Source: Aquificaceae bacterium
GTDB lineage: Bacteria > Aquificota > Aquificia > Aquificales > Aquificaceae
Assembly: GCA_026981975.1 (NCBI GenBank)
Contig: JALSHV010000010.1
Span: 124,001-188,000, forward strand
Reading direction: 5' to 3'
Length of the DNA: 64,000 bases
The notes beneath the pieces are model-generated. The model searched no databases and was not told the origin of the DNA. It was given only the letters and a program-made list of their open reading frames with translations. The translations under genes were made by a program, and so were the position numbers. Positions 57,994 to 64,000 of this stretch are shown one piece after another; position 1 is the first letter of the stretch, and each line of letters starts with the position of its first letter.

Positions 57994-58686
57994 TTATCCT
58001 CCTTGAAAACTAAAGGTTATCTCACCTATCTGCACCTCTTTGTCTTCCACCTTTTCAAACTTTATAGCTCTGACATAAGAAAGCAGAGTATTATCTATAT
58101 TAACATCTCCACTGCGTTGGAGTAAGAGAGCTTTTACTACATCTCCCGCAGCAGATACCCATATCCTTACCCTTACAGCGCCGGGAAATTCTTGAGAAAT
58201 AAGTTCAGGAGTAGGGGGAATATAGACGATTTTCCTTGTTCCGCCTTTTATTCTCAGCTTACCTCCTGTCAAAACTGCTGATATAGCTCCTACTTCCTTT
58301 TTGACTTTTTCCTTTTTCTTAAGTTTGCTTTCTATCTTCTTCTCCAACTCTGCCAAAAGGGATATATCCTCTTCCTTCTGAAGGGGAACTTTTACATCTC
58401 CTTTTTCAGAAGCGGAAGTAAGGGTGGCACCCGCCTTTCTTTTCTTGACTGTGCCTTTTGTCTTTTGCATTACGGTTTTCTTTGCAGTAACTTTTGCTTT
58501 TACAACTGATTTCGCTCTTTTAGGTTTCTCCACTTTAATCTCCCTTATCTCAACCTTGATTGGATAAATATCAGGAATCTCTTGCACTTTAACTATAAAT
58601 ACCGTTGTAAGAAGAGAAAACAGAATTAGGTTTATAACAATTGATATCCCCCAGTATAAAACTTCTTCTACCGCTTCCTTTAACAT
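57994..58686 (-). CDS. TonB/TolA-like periplasmic transducer protein
   Basis: This 230-residue protein has an N-terminal membrane helix (about 12-35), a lysine-rich spacer (about 50-140) and a C-terminal TonB-type domain (about 150-230) with [21 protein letters not shown]. It is not beside exb or tol genes, so it may use the ExbB-ExbD pair at 18334-19129 or another motor. TATACT lies 12 nt before the ATG. Confidence 0.75.
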   Translation of the reverse strand: MLKEAVEEVLYWGISIVINLILFSLLTTVFIVKVQEIPDIYPIKVEIREIKVEKPKRAKSVVKAKVTAKKTVMQKTKGTVKKRKAGATLTSASEKGDVKVPLQKEEDISLLAELEKKIESKLKKKEKVKKEVGAISAVLTGGKLRIKGGTRKIVYIPPTPELISQEFPGAVRVRIWVSAAGDVVKALLLQRSGDVNIDNTLLSYVRAIKFEKVEDKEVQIGEITFSFQGG

Positions 58687-58700
58687 TTTTGTTCAAATAG

Positions 58701-58706
58701 TATAAT
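58701..58706 (+). promoter_or_regulatory. -10 hexamer for gpsA
   Basis: TATAAT ends 8 nt before the ATG at 58715. TTTAAC lies 16 nt further upstream as a possible -35 element. Confidence 0.6.
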
Positions 58707-58714
58707 CCTAACCT

Positions 58715-59692
58715 ATGGAGTTTTCCATTCTCGGCGGTGGAAGGTGGGGTGTGGCTCTTGGAATTCACTTAGCACGCAGAGGCCATTCTGTTCTTATATA
58801 CGATATAAACAGCGAAGCTGTTAATAAAATAAAAAAAGGTAAGCACCCTTACATTCAGAATTTCACCCTACCAAAGAGTATATACGCCACGGAAAATCTT
58901 AAAGATGTAGAAGGATTTGAAAATATCGTGTGCGCACTTCCTACCCAAGCCGTCAGGGAAGTTTTTTCAAAACTTAAACTTGGGAAAAGCAAGGTAATTT
59001 CCGCTTCAAAGGGGATAGAAATAAAAACCTTAAAACGTGTAACACAGATCATAAGAGAAACTCAACAAGAAGTTGATCTTTTTGCTCTCTCAGGTCCTTC
59101 CTTTGCCGAAGAAGTTTCAAAGGGACTGCCTACCGCAGTGGTTTTAGCTTATGAAAAAAACAAAACAGTAGCGGAAATATTAAGAAGAGAAATAACTTCA
59201 GAAGAGTTCAGGGTGTATATAAACGCAGATATTACAGGGGTTGAACTGGGTGGTGCCATGAAAAACGTAATAGCCTTAGCTTGTGGTATATCCGACGGTC
59301 TTGGCTTCGGACACAACGCACGGGCAGCTTTAATAACAAGAGGACTCATGGAAATGACTCGCATAGGAGTAAAGTTAGGAGCAAAAAGGGAAACTTTCTT
59401 CGGCCTTTCCGGAGCCGGGGATCTCATACTGACAGCTACTTCCGATCTGTCTCGTAATAGAACTTTTGGACTTTTACTGGGAAAAGGATATAAACCCGCG
59501 CAAGCTCTTAAAAAAATAGGTCAGGTAGTAGAAGGGGTTAAAACCGCAGAAGCTTTGTATTTTCTAACTAAAAAGGAAAAGATATACGCACCTATAACTT
59601 CTGCAGTTTACAAAGTAGTAGTTAAAGGAGAAGATTTAAAAAAGATCATTAGGGAAATGCTACTACGCTTTCCCGGCGAAGAGTTTTCTTGA
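58715..59692 (+). CDS. gpsA: Glycerol-3-phosphate dehydrogenase [NAD(P)+]
   Basis: GpsA makes sn-glycerol-3-phosphate for phospholipids. The 325-residue protein has the N-terminal GGGRWGVALGIHLARRGH dinucleotide fold, SASKGIE, ALSGPSFAEEV and the C-terminal GLSGAGDLILTATSDLSRNR. It is the usual length. Confidence 0.97.
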   Translation: MEFSILGGGRWGVALGIHLARRGHSVLIYDINSEAVNKIKKGKHPYIQNFTLPKSIYATENLKDVEGFENIVCALPTQAVREVFSKLKLGKSKVISASKGIEIKTLKRVTQIIRETQQEVDLFALSGPSFAEEVSKGLPTAVVLAYEKNKTVAEILRREITSEEFRVYINADITGVELGGAMKNVIALACGISDGLGFGHNARAALITRGLMEMTRIGVKLGAKRETFFGLSGAGDLILTATSDLSRNRTFGLLLGKGYKPAQALKKIGQVVEGVKTAEALYFLTKKEKIYAPITSAVYKVVVKGEDLKKIIREMLLRFPGEEFS

Positions 59693-59700
59693 TCGGTCTG

Positions 59701-60021
59701 TCAGCCTTCAATGAACTTTTCGTAAATACTTTCTAACTTTTTCTTTAAATCTTCCACACCTTTTCTTACAATTGCACCTCTTGACTCAAGAGCATCTACT
59801 ATCTCCTGTGGTGTAAGAAGAATACCGTCTTCAGGTTCTAAAATTTTCCCGTTAACTAAAATTGCAGGAGGTGTAATTTTGCCCTCATAAAGACTGGAAG
59901 GTATTAAACAATAATAGACATTCTCATAAGCTTTGACCACTTCAAAGAGATATCTATTGTATATTTCACATCTACCACCGGGTGGTGTCTTGGATATAAT
60001 ATGAATACACAACTTTTCCAT
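59701..60021 (-). CDS. Small thioredoxin-fold-like protein paired with TauE
   Basis: This 106-residue protein is not closely recognised. Its pattern suggests a thioredoxin-like fold: beta start LCIHIISKTPPGGRCEIYNR, then TPPAILVNGKILEPEDGILL with a cis-Pro-like position, and a final long helix. The CxxC motif is missing; only two spaced Cys near the N-terminus (residues 5 and 18) and one at 38 remain. It follows the sulfite-exporter-type gene by about 12 nt with a good GGAGGTGA site, which suggests a joint role in sulfur chemistry (inference). Confidence 0.5.
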   Translation of the reverse strand: MEKLCIHIISKTPPGGRCEIYNRYLFEVVKAYENVYYCLIPSSLYEGKITPPAILVNGKILEPEDGILLTPQEIVDALESRGAIVRKGVEDLKKKLESIYEKFIEG

Positions 60022-60033
60022 TATTTCACCTCC

Positions 60034-60942
60034 TTATATGATCCTTATTCCGAAAATGTCCCTTATTATTCCACCAAAGGTGTATCCAAATCCTATGTAA
60101 AGGAGTAAAATTCCGAGAAGAAGGCGGAGTTTTTTTTCTTTTAAAATCTTTGAGAGATAAGGACCTAAAAAAGAGCCTAAAACTATACCGACTATTTCAA
60201 TACCTAACAGGTTCATATCAAGCTGAGCACCCAGCTTGAGATAATTCCCCGCACTTACTACCATGGTTATAAGGATTGAAAGTGCACTTGTTCCCGGCAC
60301 TAAAAACATGGGTATTCCCATTACTGAAACTATAAAAGGAACAAGCAAAAAACCACCCCCCACACCAAGAGCAGATGAAACTATAGCTACTACAAAGCCC
60401 GCTGTAGCAGGAATCAATGGATTAAAAGAGTATATCTTTCCTGTAAATTCAAATTCTACTTTGTGGAAAGTTAAGGTTATAGTCCTTAAATCGGATTTCC
60501 CGACAGAGGTTATTTTATCCTCTATTTCCTTTATCTCTCTCTTTTTCTTTGTATGAAAAACATCGTAGATTATCTTGATCGCAACCACAAGAGTAAATAC
60601 ACCAAATAGAGGTTTATAGCTTTTTAAATCCGGCAGGAACTTATATGAAACAGTTGAACCTATAATAGCACCCACTATACTTCCCATACCGAGAAGGATT
60701 CCAAGAATTATGATGAGTCTTTTCTGTCTCCAATAAGAAGGGACCGCTATAAGAGTAGAGGTAAATATGAGTATCTGATTCATAAGTTTTATACTGTTGG
60801 CTTGGGTTATACCAAATACTGAAATATGTCCTACCCCGGCGAGTATTCCTCCTGCTGCGCCTACTGTTGAAAACACAAGGCCCACAAGAAGACTCCATAG
60901 AAAAGCTACTACGGGATTTATTTCCACACCAAAGGCTTCCAT
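60034..60942 (-). CDS. TauE/SafE family sulfite exporter-like permease
   Basis: This 302-residue membrane protein has two related halves and about eight helices. It contains GAAGGILAGVG in the first half and ALGVGGGFLLVPF in the second, which are the glycine-rich repeats of the TauE/SafE family. Members export sulfite or sulfoacetate or import sulfur compounds. A sulfur-oxidising lifestyle common in Aquificales would fit (inference). Confidence 0.88.
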   Translation of the reverse strand: MEAFGVEINPVVAFLWSLLVGLVFSTVGAAGGILAGVGHISVFGITQANSIKLMNQILIFTSTLIAVPSYWRQKRLIIILGILLGMGSIVGAIIGSTVSYKFLPDLKSYKPLFGVFTLVVAIKIIYDVFHTKKKREIKEIEDKITSVGKSDLRTITLTFHKVEFEFTGKIYSFNPLIPATAGFVVAIVSSALGVGGGFLLVPFIVSVMGIPMFLVPGTSALSILITMVVSAGNYLKLGAQLDMNLLGIEIVGIVLGSFLGPYLSKILKEKKLRLLLGILLLYIGFGYTFGGIIRDIFGIRII

Positions 60943-60976
60943 AGTTTAATAGTTTATCATTTTTTAAATTTTATAA

Positions 60977-61783
60977 CTATTTACTTTTATTTCTCCATTC
61001 CATTATTATTTCAGCAACCTGCGCTGCTTTTTGGGGATCCATGGAAGCAAGGATCTGACCCGCTTGGCGATCTTTCAGTTTTATCAGTATCTCCGCAGCA
61101 ATGCGAGGATTAACCTCATTGAGTATAGCACCTGCCTCATCAGCGGGAGTCTTGCTTACAATTTTTATAAGTTTTTTAACTTCCCTTTCTTCCTCTTCAG
61201 TAAGAGGTTTCTTCTTAAGAGCTTCAAGTTTTTTTCTTTCCTCTATTAGTTTTTTCAATTTAATATCTATAATTTTTTCTACTTCTTTTAGTCTCTCTTC
61301 TCTTTTTGATTTCTCCATTTCCAATAGCTTTTCTTGAACTGCACTTCCTCCATAAGCTAAGTAAGATATTAAGAGAAATAATTTAAATCCTTTTTTTATA
61401 AGATGAACAAAACCTAATTGGAGAAATTCTTTTCTTATATTCTTTGCATGATTTTCATAAGATTCTTTATCTTTTAAAATTTCCACGACTTTTTCTTCTC
61501 TTTTTATTTCTTTTAAATTTTCAGTCTCTTTTTCTTTGAGTTTTTCTAACTCTTTCACTTTCTTTTCTATACTCTTTATTTTACTGATAAAAGCTTTTTG
61601 TTTAAAAATTATCCTAAGAGCATCTCCAGCACTGGATATTTGCTGAGAAAAATCTTGCAGTTCTTTTTCATAGTTTCTCTTTTCTATTTGCAATTTTTCA
61701 ATTTCCTTATCTATCTCCTTCAAGATCCTAACGCTGGTTTTTTCTTGAATCTCTTTAATCTTCAGAATACGTTTTAGATCCAT
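60977..61783 (-). CDS. FliJ-MotE fusion-like flagellar protein
   Basis: This 268-residue protein combines two flagellar modules. The N-terminal coiled coil (about 1-122) has the FliJ pattern (LKRILKIKEIQEKTSVRILK). One membrane helix follows (about 130-147, GFKLFLLISYLAYGG). A second coiled coil (about 148-210) leads into a MotE/MgtE-N-like domain (about 212-262: TPADEAGAILNEVNPRIAAE and MDPQKAAQVAEIIM). The topology predicted is FliJ part inside the cell and MotE part in the periplasm. Such a joined form is unusual. The ATG lies inside the mobA end (29-nt overlap). Confidence 0.75.
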   Translation of the reverse strand: MDLKRILKIKEIQEKTSVRILKEIDKEIEKLQIEKRNYEKELQDFSQQISSAGDALRIIFKQKAFISKIKSIEKKVKELEKLKEKETENLKEIKREEKVVEILKDKESYENHAKNIRKEFLQLGFVHLIKKGFKLFLLISYLAYGGSAVQEKLLEMEKSKREERLKEVEKIIDIKLKKLIEERKKLEALKKKPLTEEEEREVKKLIKIVSKTPADEAGAILNEVNPRIAAEILIKLKDRQAGQILASMDPQKAAQVAEIIMEWRNKSK

Positions 61784-62366
61784 GCATTTCCTCCATTTTT
61801 TTTAGAATCAGCCTTAGATCTTCTTTTGTATTCATATTGATCAAACTGCAAAGTTCAGGATCAACTTCCCTTAAAGTATTTTCCTTAAGGACTTTATATC
61901 TCAGACTTCTCAACAGAGATAAAAAACTTCTTTTACCTATCTTTAAATGTTCCTCAACAATAGGATAAAGTGCCTTTGAGTAAATTCCTACAAGGGGTTG
62001 CAGTTTTCCGTTTATTGAAAATAAAGTTATTGGCTCTTCAAATTTTTCAAAAAGTAGCTGTAAAACTTCTGGTTTTATAAGAGGTATATCCGCTCCTAAA
62101 AGGAGTATTTTATCTTCCTGTGTATGCTTGAGTGCAGTATAAAGACCTACAAGAGGAGTTTGATCAGGCAGTAAATCCTCTATTACCGGGACTTTTAAAT
62201 CTTCAAACTTTCTTCTGTTCTTCGTCACAATATAAACCGAAGGACACACCTCTGAAGCAGCTTTTAAAACGTATTCTATTACTTTAAGAGATCCTATTTT
62301 AAAAAGGAGCTTGTCTTCTCCAAAACGTTTGCTTTGTCCACCTGCAAGAATATAACATTCCATCAT
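61755..62366 (-). CDS. mobA: Molybdenum cofactor guanylyltransferase
   Basis: MobA attaches GMP to molybdopterin for enzymes of the DMSO-reductase family. The 203-residue protein begins CYILAGGQSKRFGEDKLLF (nucleotide loop) and has LLGADIPLIKPEVL. It is related to the use of molybdopterin guanine dinucleotide, as in formate dehydrogenase, which could also be a selenoprotein here. The ATG overlaps the transglycosylase stop (ATGA). Confidence 0.9.
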   Translation of the reverse strand: MMECYILAGGQSKRFGEDKLLFKIGSLKVIEYVLKAASEVCPSVYIVTKNRRKFEDLKVPVIEDLLPDQTPLVGLYTALKHTQEDKILLLGADIPLIKPEVLQLLFEKFEEPITLFSINGKLQPLVGIYSKALYPIVEEHLKIGKRSFLSLLRSLRYKVLKENTLREVDPELCSLINMNTKEDLRLILKKMEEMHGSKTYSED

Positions 62367-63307
62367 TCTTTAATATAAAGAGTTGCACCGTTGTCAAGAA
62401 CTATAATTTTTACAAATTCATTTCCTTCCTTAGGTGTGGGTTTTTCCGGTATATACACATAACTGCCAGCAGGCACATAATCTCCTCGCAGATGCGGGTT
62501 CATATCTCTGAAAACCGCTTCCTTTATCTTCAAATCTGTAATAAGATTTTTTACTTTTCTGTTTTCTTTTAATTTAAAACTTTTTATCTTAAAAGTATCT
62601 AACTTTACCTTAAGCCCATATCTTTCGGGAGATCTTACTACAAGAAGAGCTGCAAAAAACTTAGGAACGTATTTTCTGGTTTGGTGGGGTAATCTGTGCT
62701 TCTTTTTCCAAAAATCCTTTCCACCAGTGCGCCTTTTAACACAGCCTTCTCCGCAATTGTAAGCTGCCAGTGCAAGTTCCCAGCTATTGAATAGAGAGTA
62801 AAGATCTCTGAGATATAAGGCTGCAGTGCGTGTTGACTTTATAAGATCAAAGCGTTCATCTACTTCCTTACTCACTATTAGTCCGTATCTTCTTGCGGTA
62901 GAAGGCATAATTTGCCACAACCCTGCTGCTCCAGAAGGTGAGACAGCAAAAGGATTGAATTTGCTCTCTATAAGAGGTAAAAGAGCAAGCTCCTCGGGAA
63001 GGTTGTGTTCTATTAAAATAGGCTTTATATAAGGTATGTAAAGATTCGCCCTTCGCAGTGCCAGTTCAAGACTCCTTTTATCTTTAAGTAATTGCCTTAA
63101 GTGTTTTTCTATTTCTTTATTTTCAGGAACAACAATACCAAGCTTTTGAGCTTCTCTTTTTATAAAACTCTTTTCTTCCTCAGAAAATAGAAAACTTCCT
63201 TTTTTAACAATAACAACCTCTTCCTTTTTTAGTGTTATCTCCTTAACCGCAGGGGTACAACCTAAACTTATTAAAAGTATTCCTCCCGTTAAAATTTTTT
63301 TAACCAT
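62363..63307 (-). CDS. Lytic transglycosylase (MltD-like lipoprotein)
   Basis: This 314-residue envelope enzyme cleaves peptidoglycan glycan strands. A lipoprotein signal ends LISLGC (Cys about 17). The SLT domain (about 95-215) has the catalytic Glu in [20 protein letters not shown], with [15 protein letters not shown] and AALAYNCGEG-like [11 protein letters not shown]. The C-terminal part (about 240-310) is a degenerate LysM-like segment. TATAAT lies 8 nt before the ATG, and the gene is divergent from hemL. Confidence 0.92.
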   Translation of the reverse strand: MVKKILTGGILLISLGCTPAVKEITLKKEEVVIVKKGSFLFSEEEKSFIKREAQKLGIVVPENKEIEKHLRQLLKDKRSLELALRRANLYIPYIKPILIEHNLPEELALLPLIESKFNPFAVSPSGAAGLWQIMPSTARRYGLIVSKEVDERFDLIKSTRTAALYLRDLYSLFNSWELALAAYNCGEGCVKRRTGGKDFWKKKHRLPHQTRKYVPKFFAALLVVRSPERYGLKVKLDTFKIKSFKLKENRKVKNLITDLKIKEAVFRDMNPHLRGDYVPAGSYVYIPEKPTPKEGNEFVKIIVLDNGATLYIKE

Positions 63308-63315
63308 TTCTGTTA

Positions 63316-63321
63316 ATTATA
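63316..63321 (-). promoter_or_regulatory. -10 hexamer for the lytic transglycosylase gene
   Basis: TATAAT on the minus strand ends 8 nt before the ATG at 63307. It is 13 nt away from the hemL hexamer, so the two divergent promoters are back to back. Confidence 0.55.
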
Positions 63322-63334
63322 AGATCGGAAGGTT

Positions 63335-63340
63335 TATAAT
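63335..63340 (+). promoter_or_regulatory. -10 hexamer for hemL
   Basis: TATAAT is followed by 7 nt and then the ATG at 63348, predicting a leaderless mRNA. Confidence 0.6.
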
Positions 63341-63347
63341 TTTCTCC

Positions 63348-64000
63348 ATGAGTAATAGGGAAATTTATAAAGAAGCTCTTAAACTTCTTCCCGGAGGGGT
63401 AAACAGTCCAGTGAGAGCTTTTAAGGCTGTTGACTGTCAACCAATTGTCTTGGTAAAAGGCAAAGGGTGTAGGGTTTGGGACGCGGACGGAAATGAATAC
63501 ATAGACTTCTTAGCTTCTTGGGGTCCTCTTATTCTCGGACACAGCTCTCCCGTGGTAATAGAAGCTGTAAAGAAGGCTGTGGAAAGGGGTCTTTCTTTCG
63601 GTCTTACCAATCCCTATGAGGTTCAACTGGCAAGTTTGGTAGTGGATATGATCCCTTCTGTTGAAGTGGTGCGCTTTGTAAACTCAGGAACAGAAGCTAC
63701 TATGTCTGCTATTCGCTTAGCAAGGGGGATAACGAGGAGGAAATACGTTTTAAAATTTGAAGGTTGTTATCACGGACACTACGATAGCCTTCTTGTCAGT
63801 GCAGGCTCTGGGGTTGCAACTTTTGGAATACCTGGAACACCTGGTATTCCAGAGGAAATAGCGAATCTTACCATTGTAGTTCCCTTTAACAGTGAAGAAG
63901 CGGTCCGCTCAGCCTTTGAAAAATACGGTAATGATATAGCTTGTGTAATAGTTGAACCTGTGGCGGGAAATATGGGGGTTGTTCCTCCAAAAGAAGGATT
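63348..64000 (+). CDS. hemL: Glutamate-1-semialdehyde 2,1-aminomutase (partial)
   Basis: HemL makes 5-aminolevulinate for heme in the C5 pathway. The window holds the first 217 codons, still open at its end; the full protein is usually about 425 residues. The reading begins [20 protein letters not shown] and contains [32 protein letters not shown] and [11 protein letters not shown] of the PLP-dependent class III aminotransferase fold. The catalytic Lys lies beyond the window. Confidence 0.95.
   Translation, partial: MSNREIYKEALKLLPGGVNSPVRAFKAVDCQPIVLVKGKGCRVWDADGNEYIDFLASWGPLILGHSSPVVIEAVKKAVERGLSFGLTNPYEVQLASLVVDMIPSVEVVRFVNSGTEATMSAIRLARGITRRKYVLKFEGCYHGHYDSLLVSAGSGVATFGIPGTPGIPEEIANLTIVVPFNSEEAVRSAFEKYGNDIACVIVEPVAGNMGVVPPKEG

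Overview
This window is AT-rich, gene-dense DNA from a thermophilic bacterium, most likely of the Aquificales and probably the Aquificaceae. The basis is the gene content: a THEP1-type NTPase, an HDAC-like amidohydrolase, BioW, an archaeal-type phosphoglycerate mutase, a DhnA-type class I aldolase and a tRNA for selenocysteine, together with AGA/ATA-rich codon usage and gene overlaps of 1-40 nt almost everywhere. The species call is inference. Two chemoreceptor genes make Aquifex aeolicus itself, which I recall as lacking obvious che genes, a less likely source. The longest gene-free stretch is 6793-7014, so no gap exceeds 300 bases. The others of note are 9818-9968, 13733-13882, 31087-31216, 32534-32624 and 50645-50733, and each is described below.

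Layout. 1-7.0 kb: rtcB interrupted by an intein, ubiD, a Wzz-like protein, an SdhB/FrdB-type iron-sulfur subunit and radA. 7.0-13.7 kb: an alpha-carbonic anhydrase, a NIT-domain chemoreceptor, cytochrome c, aspS, rsmI, a GGDEF cyclase and tatA. 13.7-19.1 kb: a small CC-terminal protein with cstA, thiO, purC and exbB-exbD-tonB. 19.1-31.1 kb: tsaB-gatA, a SagB-like oxidoreductase, HDAC-like and TudS-like genes, an LptF/G permease, purD, an AI-2E family permease, a four-gene envelope/two-component module and ychF. 31.2-39.4 kb: rseP, rpsB-tsf-pyrH-frr, surE, murF, a PilZ gene and a DGK1-like gene. 39.4-50.6 kb: a RecO-like gene, apgM-mtnA-bioW, a cAMP module (CHASE2 cyclase, phosphodiesterase, CRP-like receptor), a hemerythrin chemoreceptor, gspK-gspF and upp. 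50.6-64 kb: selC, THEP1, coaE, kdsB, pilD, secF, hpf, a molybdopterin-oxidoreductase-like gene, fabI, an aldolase, a second tonB-like gene, gpsA, tauE, a FliJ-MotE fusion, mobA, a lytic transglycosylase and the start of hemL.

The most unusual signal is a structured RNA element present twice in the 5' leaders of two unrelated genes: tatA (minus strand, 13748-13838) and rseP (plus strand, 31111-31176). Both copies have three mutually crossing helices in the order A-B-C-A'-B'-C'. The helices carry compensatory base changes between copies, while the linkers AAATA and GATACAAAT are identical. G.U pairs show that the RNA is sense to the downstream gene. I do not recognise it as a known riboswitch.

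Other general features. At many operon-first genes a TATAAT-like hexamer ends 6-8 nt before the start codon, which predicts leaderless mRNAs. Shine-Dalgarno sites are clear mainly at translation-factor, ribosomal-protein and some operon-internal genes. Second-messenger circuitry is well represented: cAMP synthesis, breakdown and reception in one gene cluster, plus a c-di-GMP cyclase and a PilZ effector.
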